In this document: positions 1 through 6,280 of the stretch, piece after piece
Layout: every line of letters starts with the position of its first letter
How positions within the stretch are numbered: the stretch's first letter is position 1
Assembly (NCBI GenBank): GCA_027483745.1
Contig: JAIXTZ010000355.1
Location: forward strand, 1-13,764
Origin: Lysobacteraceae bacterium
GTDB lineage: Bacteria > Pseudomonadota > Gammaproteobacteria > Xanthomonadales > Xanthomonadaceae
Length of the DNA: 13,764 bases
Direction: 5' to 3'
The notes under the pieces: generated by a model
Told to the model about the DNA's origin: nothing
Databases searched by the model: none
What the model saw: only the letters and a program-made list of their open reading frames with translations
Program-made: the position numbers and the translations under genes

Positions 1-178
1 ACGAACCGCTGACGGTGCCCTTGGGCGGGCGGAAGGGCCGGGGCGACGGCTTCAAGCCGAGGCGCGCGGCCGGCGTGGGGACCTTGGATCACCCGGCACC
101 GGAAGCCGCGCACCCTACGGCAAGCGCGCCCCCCGCGCCAGCCCGGCGTTGGGATGGTTCAGCCGCGAGCCATCGGCC

Positions 179-1111
179 TCAGGCCGGCTGGGGCACCAGC
201 AGTACGTCGGCGTCGAGCCTGGCCAGCAGGCGCTGGCCGACGCTGCCGAGCAGGCCACCTAGCCACGGCCCGTGGCCCCGAGTGCCTAGCACCACGAGGT
301 CCGCGCTTCGTTCTGCAGCCTCCCGTTCGACCGTCTCGGCCACGTCGCCGCGGCGGAAATGCGCCACCCACGCCGGGTAGCGGGCGCAGAGCGCGTCGAA
401 GCGCTCCAGAGCCCCTTTCTCGGCCTCGGCCGTGAAGCGCTCCAGTGCGGCCGGGTCCGGCTGCACGAGGGCCAGCGTGGCCTCGGGCAGCGACGGATGG
501 ACGTGCAGAAGGTGTTTTTCCGCGGCCGGGGCGAGCACGACGGCCCAGGGCAGCGCGCGCTCGGCGCTGGGGCTGAAGTCGGAGGCGCCGAGGACCCGCC
601 GCCATGGCGCGGTGGCCGGCCGGCGACAGACCAGCAGCGGCAGCGGGCTGGCGTGCACGGCGGCCTGCGCGGTGGTGCCGAGCAGTCGCTGCCCGAGGCC
701 GGTCGGGGCATGGGCGCCCAGCACCAGCAGGTCACCACCGAGCTCGGCAGCGAGCGCGCCGAGGTCGCGACGCGGCTGCCCCACGAGGCAGTGCAGGGCG
801 ATCTCGGGGTGCGACAGCGAGGCCAGCCGGGCCCGCTGCTGGCGGAGGCGTGCCATGCCGGCCTCCTGCAGGGTCTCGAGGCCGATCCACGCCATGCTGC
901 CCGGGTCGCCCCAGGCCGAGACGACCGGCAGCGGCTCCACCACGTGCATGACGCTGAGCCGCGCCCCGAGCGCGGTGGCGAGCGCATCGGCGCGCCGCAG
1001 GGCGTCGTCGGCGCAGGGGCTGAAATCGCTGGCCACCACGACGTGGGACGGGGCGGATGTGGACGCTGCGTTCGACATGGCCGGAGCTTCCGGGGGTGAT
1101 GAGGCCACCAT
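179..1111 (-). CDS. Universal stress protein with two tandem UspA domains
   Basis: The product is a cytoplasmic stress protein of about 310 residues with two UspA domains in tandem (roughly residues 23-165 and 172-308). Each opens with a VVASDFSP or VLGASDFSP strand carrying the Asp that contacts adenine in ATP-binding members. The second domain has an intact G-2x-G-9x-G-S loop near residue 276 (GTRG...GS). The first reads G-2x-A-9x-G-T near residue 132 (GAHA...GT), so one loop glycine is lost and ATP binding may be asymmetric. I chose the ATG at 1111 because GAGGA sits 6 nt upstream. An ATG at 1078 (299 aa) gives a more usual N-terminus, and one at 1162 would overlap the divergent DUF454 gene. 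No terminator is visible downstream. Family identity is secure; which stress it answers cannot be read from the sequence. Confidence 0.88.
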   Translation of the reverse strand: MVASSPPEAPAMSNAASTSAPSHVVVASDFSPCADDALRRADALATALGARLSVMHVVEPLPVVSAWGDPGSMAWIGLETLQEAGMARLRQQRARLASLSHPEIALHCLVGQPRRDLGALAAELGGDLLVLGAHAPTGLGQRLLGTTAQAAVHASPLPLLVCRRPATAPWRRVLGASDFSPSAERALPWAVVLAPAAEKHLLHVHPSLPEATLALVQPDPAALERFTAEAEKGALERFDALCARYPAWVAHFRRGDVAETVEREAAERSADLVVLGTRGHGPWLGGLLGSVGQRLLARLDADVLLVPQPA

Positions 1112-1117
1112 GCGCGA

Positions 1118-1122
1118 TCCTC
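1118..1122 (-). promoter_or_regulatory. Shine-Dalgarno deciding the USP start
   Basis: On the minus strand GAGGA is followed by a 6-nt spacer (TCGCGC) and ATG at 1111. The rival starts at 1078 and 1162 have weaker or no such sequence, so this site favours the 310-residue form. Confidence 0.5.
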
Positions 1123-1148
1123 GGGGCCGCCCCATGACTTCGGTCAAG

Positions 1149-1154
1149 TATCCT
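1149..1154 (+). promoter_or_regulatory. Possible -10 element of a leaderless DUF454 transcript
   Basis: TATCCT lies exactly six bases before the ATG at 1161, the layout of a leaderless promoter where the start codon is also +1. No Shine-Dalgarno is visible before 1161. No good -35 hexamer is found about 17 bp upstream (gccgcc), so this is tentative. Confidence 0.25.
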
Positions 1155-1160
1155 GCGCCC

Positions 1161-1526
1161 ATGTGGAACGACCTGCGTCGAGCGCTCTGGATCGCCCTGG
1201 CCTACACCGCCTTGGGCTTGGGGGTGATCGGGGTTTTCCTGCCCGGCCTGCCGACCACGCCGTTCATCCTCGTCGCCGCCTGGGCCGCGGCGAAAAGCTC
1301 GCGCCGCCTGCACCAGTGGCTGCTCGACCACCGTCTGTTCGGTCCGATGGTGCGCGACTGGCAGGCCCGTGGCGCCGTCAGCCGCAAGGCGAAGCGCATG
1401 GCCGTGCTGATGATGTCGCTGTGCGCCGTGCTGATGTTCATCACCGCGCCAAAGTGGTGGATGGCCGCGATCGGCACGGCCTGCATGGCGGTCGTCGCGC
1501 TCTGGCTGTGGCGTCGGCCGGAGTAG
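1161..1526 (+). CDS. DUF454 (YbaN-type) inner-membrane protein
   Basis: This is a 121-residue protein of the DUF454 family, typified by E. coli YbaN; its biochemical function is unknown. The family signature is clear near the N-terminus: an LGVIGVFLPGLPTTPF segment (about residues 19-34), then a basic amphipathic stretch with SSRRLHQWLLDHRLFGP and VRDWQ. Hydrophobic segments at roughly 8-28, 31-45, 80-96 and 98-116 suggest up to four short membrane passes, ending in a basic RR tail. The ATG is the first of the conserved domain, though the same frame stays open far upstream as a shadow of the stress-protein gene. It is divergent from that gene (49 bp apart) and convergent with the NlpC/P60 gene 13 bp downstream. 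Confidence 0.88.
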   Translation: MWNDLRRALWIALAYTALGLGVIGVFLPGLPTTPFILVAAWAAAKSSRRLHQWLLDHRLFGPMVRDWQARGAVSRKAKRMAVLMMSLCAVLMFITAPKWWMAAIGTACMAVVALWLWRRPE

Positions 1527-1533
1527 CCGGCCG
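1515..1533. other. GC-rich hairpin at the convergent DUF454/NlpC junction
   Basis: A perfect 7-bp inverted repeat (CGGCCGG, 1515-1521; CCGGCCG, 1527-1533) has a 5-nt loop AGTAG that contains the TAG stop of the DUF454 gene. No T-run follows on either strand, so it is not a classical rho-independent terminator. Lying between convergent genes, it could still act as a bidirectional pause or a 3'-end stabiliser. Confidence 0.4.
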
Positions 1534-1539
1534 CGCGGC

Positions 1540-2124
1540 TCATGGGGCGTCGAGCACCCGCTTCGCGCCCTTGTAGTTGCGCGTCCAGTGCGGGGCGGAC
1601 AGGGCGTCGATGCGCACTCGGCCGCCGCGGCTGGGCGAATGGATGAAGCGCCCTTCGCCGACGTAGATCCCGACGTGGTCGATCCGGCCGCGGCCCTGGC
1701 GGAAAAACACCAGGTCGCCGGCGGAGAGCGCGGCTTTGTCGACCGGCGTGCCGGCACCGATGAACTGGTCGTTGGCGGTGCGGGGCAGCTCGAGGCCCAG
1801 CGACTCGCGAAAGACGTAGGACGTGAAGCCCGAGCAGTCGAAGCCGCGTTGCGGCGTCGTGCCGCCGTAGCGGTAGGGTGTACCGATCAGCCCCATCGCC
1901 TGCATCAGCACGTCGTCGGCACGCAGGTCGAGCGGCATCGCGTCGCTGGTGCGGTCGCTGTGCAGCGGCCGGGGCTCCGAGGCGCTTTCGCCCGCTGCCG
2001 CCTCTCGGTCGCCGAGGCTGGCGCAGCCGGAGAGCAGGCCGAGCACGAGGGCCAGCGCCACGGCGCTTGGCGTGGCGCCGCGGGGGGCGGGATAATGGCA
2101 GGGCAGGGCATTGCGGCCGTTCAT
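1540..2124 (-). CDS. NlpC/P60 family peptidoglycan endopeptidase, lipoprotein
   Basis: The predicted enzyme is an exported cell-wall hydrolase of 194 residues, of the family that cuts gamma-D-glutamyl-diamino acid bonds in stem peptides. The N-terminal region has a hydrophobic run (about 21-31) ending in a lipobox LSGC, with Cys34 as the lipidation site; Ala and Ser follow, so outer-membrane sorting is likely. A short linker leads to the NlpC/P60 domain (about 70-190). The catalytic Cys97 is in GFDCSGF, His150 in DHVGIYVG, and the third polar residue His162 in RFIHSP, so the triad looks intact. The ATG at 2124 keeps the whole signal peptide, but has no clear Shine-Dalgarno and its n-region is long with few positive charges. 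The frame continues as an antisense shadow of the FKBP gene, which I discount. Confidence 0.88.
   Translation of the reverse strand: MNGRNALPCHYPAPRGATPSAVALALVLGLLSGCASLGDREAAAGESASEPRPLHSDRTSDAMPLDLRADDVLMQAMGLIGTPYRYGGTTPQRGFDCSGFTSYVFRESLGLELPRTANDQFIGAGTPVDKAALSAGDLVFFRQGRGRIDHVGIYVGEGRFIHSPSRGGRVRIDALSAPHWTRNYKGAKRVLDAP
2067..2096 (+). promoter_or_regulatory. Candidate sigma-70 promoter for the FKBP gene
   Basis: TTGGCG (2067-2072) and GATAAT (2091-2096) are separated by 18 bp on the plus strand. A start near 2103 would give a leader of about 88 nt before the ATG at 2191. The site lies inside the 5' end of the oppositely oriented NlpC/P60 gene, over its signal-peptide codons. Prediction is from sequence match only. 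Confidence 0.4.
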
Positions 2125-2190
2125 GGCCGCGGAGTCTGCCCCAACCCGTGCGCTGCCTTCCAGCGCCCCATCCCGAGTTTTGGAATCCCC

Positions 2191-2670
2191 ATGAAGATCG
2201 AGAAAGACCACGTCGTCCGCCTGCACTACACCGTGTCCGAGGCGGGTGGCGAGGCCATCGAGAGCTCGCGAGATCGCGAGCCGCTGGCCGTGCTGATCGG
2301 CCACAACGCCATCATCCCCGGCCTCGAGGCTGCCCTCGTCGGCCGCGAAGCCGGCGAGACCTTCGACGTCACCGTGACGCCGGACCAGGCCTACGGCGAG
2401 CGTCGTCCGGGCCTCGTGCAGCGCATCCCGCGCAAGCACTTCAAGAACCAGAAGCTGGCTGTCGGCATGCAGATCGTCGTGCCGACGCAGATGGGCCCGC
2501 GCCCGGTCACCGTCGAAAAGGTCGGTCTCTCGGTGGTCGATGTCGACCTCAACCATCCGATGGCCGGCAAGAGCCTGAGCTTCAACGTCGAGGTCGTCGA
2601 CGTGCGCGAAGCGACCGCCGAGGAGAAGGACCACGGCCACGTCCACGGGGAGGGCGGCGTCGAGCACTGA
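2191..2670 (+). CDS. SlyD-like FKBP-type peptidyl-prolyl cis-trans isomerase
   Basis: This 159-residue cytoplasmic protein matches the SlyD branch of FKBPs, which isomerise Xaa-Pro bonds and act as folding helpers. It starts with the short SlyD-type strand MKIEKDHVVRLHYTV, with no signal peptide. The hallmark block GHNAIIPGLEAALVG (about 37-51) and the YGERRPG segment lead into the insert-in-flap chaperone domain (about 70-125). The fold closes with NHPMAGKSLSFNVEVVDVRE. The C-terminal tail is short, with four histidines (148, 150, 152, 159), unlike the long His/Cys-rich nickel-binding tail of E. coli SlyD (196 aa). Nickel delivery is therefore doubtful. The ATG at 2191 is the natural family start, with only a weak GGA about 8 nt upstream. 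The gene is divergent from NlpC/P60 and ends just before a strong terminator. Confidence 0.9.
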   Translation: MKIEKDHVVRLHYTVSEAGGEAIESSRDREPLAVLIGHNAIIPGLEAALVGREAGETFDVTVTPDQAYGERRPGLVQRIPRKHFKNQKLAVGMQIVVPTQMGPRPVTVEKVGLSVVDVDLNHPMAGKSLSFNVEVVDVREATAEEKDHGHVHGEGGVEH

Positions 2671-2694
2671 CGCCCGCGCTTTCCGGTAGCCACG

Positions 2695-2733
2695 ACGCCC
2701 CCGCAGCCCCTAGGCTTCGGGGGCGTTTCCTTT
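2695..2733 (+). terminator. Rho-independent terminator after the FKBP gene
   Basis: ACGCCCCCG (2695-2703) pairs perfectly with CGGGGGCGT (2718-2726), and inside it AGCC (2705-2708) pairs with GGCT (2713-2716) around a CCTA loop. The stem is followed by TTTCCTTT. It ends only about 12 nt before the next start codon at 2746. Confidence 0.8.
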
Positions 2734-2745
2734 CAGGACTGCCCG

Positions 2746-3981
2746 ATGACGTTTCCTGCCGCCGCGGCGCCGACGGTCGATCGCGACCGCCTGCCGGTGA
2801 TCGACATCCTGCGCGGCTTCGCGCTGCTCGGGATCTTCCTGATGAACATCGAGTTCTTCACCCGCACCCTGCAGTCGTACTCGGGCGGCGTGACGCCCTC
2901 CGAAGGCTGGGACTACGCCTTCGGCCTCGCCATCTACGTGGCCGTGCAGGGCAAGTTCTGGGTGCTGTTCGCCCTGCTGTTCGGCATGGGCTTCGCGCTG
3001 ATGCGCGAGCGCGCCCAGAAGTCCGGACGCCCATTCTTCGGGCTTTACCTGAGGCGCACGCTGCTGCTGGCGCTGTTCGGCGCGCTGCATATCGCCTTCG
3101 TCTGGGTCGGCGACATCCTGCTGGCCTATGCGATCACAGCGCTGCTGCTGATGATGTTCGCGTGGCTGCGCGGGACGGCGGCTTGGATCGTCGGCGGCGG
3201 GCTGTACCTCCTGATGGCGGGCCTGTGGCTGCTGTTCGGCGTGGTTCTGATGGTCATGCCCGAGTCGATGGCGGCGTCGGTCCGTGCCGAGATGCTCAAC
3301 CTCGTCGCCGAGGCCGAGCGTGCCGCTGCCGTGTATCGCGAGGGCGGTTTCCTCGAGATCACCGGCCAGCGGCTTTCCGATTTCCACACCTTGGCCACGC
3401 AGACGCTGCTTTTCCAGATCCCGACGATCCTTGGCGTGTTCCTGATCGGCCGTTGGCTCGTCGACACCGGTCGCCTCGTCGATCCGGCCGCGAACCGCGG
3501 CTTCTTCGTGAACCTCGCCGCCGCCGGTGTGCTGGTCGGGGCGCTGGGCGTTGCGGGCAGCCTGTCGTTCGGCGTGGAGTTCGACCTCGTAAACGGTTTC
3601 GCGGAATCGACCGTCGCATCGGGGCTGATGTTGCTGGGCAGCCTCCCGCTGGCGCTTGGCTACCTTGCCATCGTTGTCCTTCTGGCCACGGGCCCGCTGC
3701 GTGCGCCGTTCGCGCTCCTGGCGCCTGCAGGCCGGATGGCCCTGACGAACTACCTGCTGCAATCCATCGTCGGTACGTCCATCTTCTACGGGTACGGCCT
3801 GGGCCTGTGGGGCGAGATCGGCCGCAGCGGCCAGGTCGCGATCGTGCTGGCGGTGTTCGCCGGGCAGGTCGCCTTCAGCCACTGGTGGCTGGCGCGCTAC
3901 CGCTTCGGGCCGATGGAATGGCTGTGGCGCGCCGGCACGTACCTGCAGTGGCCGCCGATGCGCCGGGTGGCCCGTGCCTGA
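2746..3981 (+). CDS. DUF418 (YeiB-type) multi-pass membrane protein
   Basis: The product is a 411-residue integral membrane protein of the DUF418/COG2311 family; no reaction is established for it, and transport or acyl transfer has only been speculated. The N-terminal signature is evident: RLPVIDILRGFALLGIFLMNIEFF, with the Asp20-x-x-Arg23-Gly24 motif entering the first helix. About ten hydrophobic segments follow. The conserved C-terminal DUF418 block begins near GRMALTNYLLQS and ends with RFGPMEWLWRAGTYLQWPPMRR. Length and layout fit the family. The start is backed by AGGA (2735-2738), 7 nt upstream. The stop lies inside the next gene (8-bp overlap), implying co-transcription with the FAD dehydrogenase. 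The terminator directly upstream leaves no room for a promoter between the two, so its promoter must lie further upstream or expression depends on read-through. Confidence 0.88.
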   Translation: MTFPAAAAPTVDRDRLPVIDILRGFALLGIFLMNIEFFTRTLQSYSGGVTPSEGWDYAFGLAIYVAVQGKFWVLFALLFGMGFALMRERAQKSGRPFFGLYLRRTLLLALFGALHIAFVWVGDILLAYAITALLLMMFAWLRGTAAWIVGGGLYLLMAGLWLLFGVVLMVMPESMAASVRAEMLNLVAEAERAAAVYREGGFLEITGQRLSDFHTLATQTLLFQIPTILGVFLIGRWLVDTGRLVDPAANRGFFVNLAAAGVLVGALGVAGSLSFGVEFDLVNGFAESTVASGLMLLGSLPLALGYLAIVVLLATGPLRAPFALLAPAGRMALTNYLLQSIVGTSIFYGYGLGLWGEIGRSGQVAIVLAVFAGQVAFSHWWLARYRFGPMEWLWRAGTYLQWPPMRRVARA

Positions 3982-5227
3982 CGTCCGCGACGAGCTGCTG
4001 GTCATCGGCGGGGGCGTGGTCGGCCTCGCCTGTGCGCAGGCCTTGGCCGCGTCGGGACGCCCCGTGCGTCTGCTGGAGCGTGGCCGCATCGGCGCGGCCA
4101 CCAGCCACGGCAACTGCGGCACCCTGACGCCCAGCCACGCCTTGCCGCTGGCTGCCCCGGGGATGGTGACGAAGGCGCTGGGCTGGATGCTCAAGCCCGA
4201 CGCCCCCTTCCTCGTCCGGCCGCGGTTCGACCCGGCGCTGTGGGCGTGGCTGCTGCGCTTCGCCGCGCGCTGCGACGCGCGCACGTTCCGCGCTGCGATC
4301 GCGCCGAAGGCCGCGCTTTTGAACGCGTCCCAGGCCCTCCTCGAAGACCTCGTGCGCTCGCGGGGGATCGACTGCGGCCATCGCCGTGACGGGCTGCTTT
4401 ACGTCTGGCGCGACGCCGCGGCTTTCGAGGATGGGCGCCGCAGCCACGCGCTGCTACGCGAGCACGGCATCGCCGTCGACGAATGGGACGGCGCGCGCAC
4501 CGAACGCGAGGAGCCGGCGCTGCGCGAGGGCGTGGCCGGCGCGCTGTTCTTCCCCGACGACGGGCATCTGCGTCCCGATCGCTACACCGCCGAACTCGCC
4601 CGCATCGCCGTGCAGGACGGTGCCGTGATCGAGGAGGGCGTCGACGTCGTCGAGCTCGTCCGCGACGGCGACGCTTGGAAGGCCACCGCGCGCGACGGCC
4701 GGTCATGGCGTGCCCGCGAGCTGCTGCTGGCCAGCGGCCCGTGGGCGGCGCGCATGGCGGGCACGCTCGGGCTGCGCCTGCCGATCATCCCCGGCAAGGG
4801 CTATTCGATGACCTACGAACGCCCGACGCTCGCTCCGCGCCGACCGCTGGTGCTGAAGGACCACTCCGTCTGCGTCACCGCCTGGGATGACGGCTACCGG
4901 CTGGGCAGCACGATGGAGTTCGCCGGTTACGACGAACGCCTCACCCGCGCGCGCCTTGATGCCCTCGAACGCGGCGCTGCCGCAGTCCTGCGCGAACCGA
5001 CCGGCCCGACGAAGCGTGAGGAGTGGTTCGGCTGGCGCCCGATGACCTGGGATGACCTGCCGATCCTCGGCGCCGTCCCCGGTCAACCCGGCCTGTGGCT
5101 GGCGGTCGGGCACGGGATGATGGGCATGGGCATGTCGGCCGCGACCGGGCGGCTGGTGGCCGACCTCGTGACGAATCGCGCGCCTGTCATCGATCCGACC
5201 CCTTACGCGATCACCCGTTTCGGCTGA
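3974..5227 (+). CDS. DadA-like FAD-dependent D-amino-acid dehydrogenase / DAO-family oxidoreductase
   Basis: A 417-residue flavoenzyme of the DAO superfamily, closest in pattern to DadA-type dehydrogenases that oxidise D-amino acids or related amines to keto acids and pass electrons to the membrane chain. The Rossmann motif VIGGGVVG (Gly12, Gly14, Gly17) opens the protein and Glu35 at the end of strand two can bind the FAD ribose. Family blocks THGNCGT-like (SHGNCGTLTP), GHLRPDRY, a KGYSMTY segment and the C-terminal GHGMMGMGMSAATGR flavin loop (His380) are all present. No signal peptide is seen. It starts at GTG 3974 inside the DUF418 gene, with no strong Shine-Dalgarno, suggesting translational coupling. 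Substrate is unknown: the HutG-like neighbour points to amino-acid catabolism, and sarcosine, glycine or hydroxyproline oxidases are alternatives. Confidence 0.85.
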   Translation: MPDVRDELLVIGGGVVGLACAQALAASGRPVRLLERGRIGAATSHGNCGTLTPSHALPLAAPGMVTKALGWMLKPDAPFLVRPRFDPALWAWLLRFAARCDARTFRAAIAPKAALLNASQALLEDLVRSRGIDCGHRRDGLLYVWRDAAAFEDGRRSHALLREHGIAVDEWDGARTEREEPALREGVAGALFFPDDGHLRPDRYTAELARIAVQDGAVIEEGVDVVELVRDGDAWKATARDGRSWRARELLLASGPWAARMAGTLGLRLPIIPGKGYSMTYERPTLAPRRPLVLKDHSVCVTAWDDGYRLGSTMEFAGYDERLTRARLDALERGAAAVLREPTGPTKREEWFGWRPMTWDDLPILGAVPGQPGLWLAVGHGMMGMGMSAATGRLVADLVTNRAPVIDPTPYAITRFG

Positions 5228-5241
5228 GCGACACTGCGCGC

Positions 5242-6024
5242 ATGGACCTGTTCTCGCTCCGACGCGGCCGCGCGCCGCTCCTGATCAGCGTGCCGCACGA
5301 CGGCGCGCACATCCCACCCGACCTCGCGGCGCGGATGAGCCCCGAGGCGCGCACCGCGCCGGACACCGACTGGTGGATGTCGAAGCTCTATGGCCCGATC
5401 GCCGAGGCGCTGGACGCCTCCCTGATCGTTCCGATCCACTCGCGCTACGTGGTCGACCTGAACCGCCCGCCGGACGACGTCTCGTTGTACCCCGGACAGA
5501 ACACCACCGGCTTGTGCCCGGCCGTGCGCTTCAGCGGCGAGCCGGTGTACCTCGAAGGTCAGGGGCCGGACGCCGTTGAGATCGCGGCGCGCGTCGAGGC
5601 GTACTGGCGCCCCTACCACGAGGCGCTGTCCGCCGAGTTGGCCCGCCTGCGCGGTCTGCACGGCCGCGTGCTGCTGTGGGAGGGCCACTCGATCGCTTCC
5701 AGCGTGCCCTTCCTGTTCGAGGGCGAATTGCCGGAGCTCAACGTCGGCACCGCCGCGGGCGCGAGTTGCCGAACCGCCACGGAAGCGGTGCTCCGCGCCA
5801 GCCTCCAGGCGCAGTCGCGGTTCTCCTGGGTGCTCAATGGGCGTTTCAAGGGCGGCTACATCACCCGCCACTACGGTCGGCCGCAGGAGGGTGTCGAGGC
5901 GCTGCAACTCGAAACGGCGCAGCGTGCCTACATGCTCGAACCCGATGGCGACTTCGAGCCCGAACGGGCCGCGCCGCTGCAGGGGCAGGTGCGCGCGCTC
6001 ATCGAGGCGGCGCTCGGGGCCTGA
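5242..6024 (+). CDS. hutG: N-formylglutamate amidohydrolase (HutG-like)
   Basis: This 260-residue cytoplasmic hydrolase belongs to the N-formylglutamate amidohydrolase family, which releases formate from N-formylglutamate in the five-step histidine degradation route. Family landmarks are SVPHDGAHIP (16-25, His19 and His23 as likely metal or catalytic ligands), DTDWW (41-45), HSRYVVDLNRPPDD (66-79) and WEGHSIAS. Length fits the family. The ATG at 5242 begins directly at the conserved N-terminus; the frame runs further upstream only as overlap with the FAD enzyme. It follows that gene by 14 bp, so the two are probably one transcript. No hutH, hutU, hutI or hutF is visible in the window, so the histidine assignment rests on family alone; another N-formyl or N-acyl amino acid could be the substrate. 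Confidence 0.85.
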   Translation: MDLFSLRRGRAPLLISVPHDGAHIPPDLAARMSPEARTAPDTDWWMSKLYGPIAEALDASLIVPIHSRYVVDLNRPPDDVSLYPGQNTTGLCPAVRFSGEPVYLEGQGPDAVEIAARVEAYWRPYHEALSAELARLRGLHGRVLLWEGHSIASSVPFLFEGELPELNVGTAAGASCRTATEAVLRASLQAQSRFSWVLNGRFKGGYITRHYGRPQEGVEALQLETAQRAYMLEPDGDFEPERAAPLQGQVRALIEAALGA

Positions 6025-6033
6025 TCCGGGGCG

Positions 6034-6052
6034 GCGCATCGGGTAAATGCGC
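6034..6052 (+). repeat. Short inverted repeat after hutG
   Basis: GCGCAT (6034-6039) and ATGCGC (6047-6052) form a perfect 6-bp arm pair around CGGGTAA, 10 nt after the hutG stop. No T-run follows, so it is at most a weak 3'-end hairpin. Confidence 0.3.
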
Positions 6053-6141
6053 GATAAACCGCGACGGAGTCGTCAGCACACCGTCATCTTCGGCGTGTAA
6101 ATCTATCGTTAATCCGGGGCCCAGCCCGCTCCCCGGTGCAC

Positions 6142-6145
6142 GGAG
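6142..6145 (+). promoter_or_regulatory. Shine-Dalgarno of the small hydrophobic ORF
   Basis: GGAG sits 6 nt before the ATG at 6152, well placed for initiation. It is one of the better ribosome sites in this window and supports translation of the small ORF from its first ATG rather than the one at 6164. Confidence 0.5.
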
Positions 6146-6151
6146 CCCGCC

Positions 6152-6244
6152 ATGACCCCCGGAATGACCCTCGCCCGCTTCGTCGTTGCCGGCGTCATCG
6201 CCGTGCTGATGCTCGCGATTTCCAAGGCCGAAGCCTCGGCCTGA
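6152..6244 (+). CDS. Small hydrophobic protein, 30 residues, unknown
   Basis: I do not recognise this peptide. It opens with MTPGMTLARF, then has a hydrophobic stretch of about 14 residues (FVVAGVIAVLMLAI, 10-23), and ends SKAEASA. That is either one membrane helix with a short polar tail or a signal-peptide-like sequence. Support for it being real: GGAG 6 nt upstream of the ATG, an AT-richer stretch (about 6096-6113) upstream that could hold a promoter, and a terminator hairpin whose stem starts at the last base of the TGA. It lies between hutG (128 bp upstream) and the convergent parE. Candidate roles are a small membrane regulator, a type I toxin-like peptide, or a leader peptide; all are guesses. 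It may also be a chance ORF. Confidence 0.5.
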   Translation: MTPGMTLARFVVAGVIAVLMLAISKAEASA

Positions 6245-6273
6245 CGCGCGCCCATCGGCGCGCGTTGTCGTTT
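6244..6273 (+). terminator. Terminator overlapping the small ORF stop codon
   Basis: ACGCGCGCC (6244-6252) pairs with GGCGCGCGT (6257-6265) around a CATC loop, followed by TTGTCGTTT. The T-rich side is on the plus strand, so it mainly ends transcription of the small ORF. On the minus strand, downstream of parE, there is no T-run, so any role there would be only as a hairpin. Confidence 0.65.
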
Positions 6274-6280
6274 CCGGGGC

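Noticed and set aside
46..58. Palindrome CGGCTTCAAGCCG as a terminator for the stress-protein gene
   Set aside because: The usable stem is only about 5 bp, there is no T-run on the minus strand, and it lies 120 bp past the stop.
1..178. Possible gene end at the left edge
   Set aside because: Short open stretches exist on both strands, but their translations are Arg/Pro/Gly/Ala-rich with no recognisable motif and run into the stress-protein gene. No terminator with a T-run or RNA gene is visible either.
2125..2667. N-terminal extension of the NlpC/P60 protein to 375 residues
   Set aside because: The extra codons are antisense to the FKBP gene and would bury the signal peptide and lipobox inside the protein.
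1878..4127. 749-codon plus-strand ORF over the FKBP and DUF418 genes
   Set aside because: It spans a terminator and two recognisable genes in another frame, and its translation is Arg/Pro/Ala-rich low-complexity sequence.
2746..6280. A hidden defence or mobile system
   Set aside because: No transposase, integrase, nuclease, methylase, toxin-antitoxin pair, direct repeats or compositional break was seen; the genes are ordinary membrane and metabolic families.
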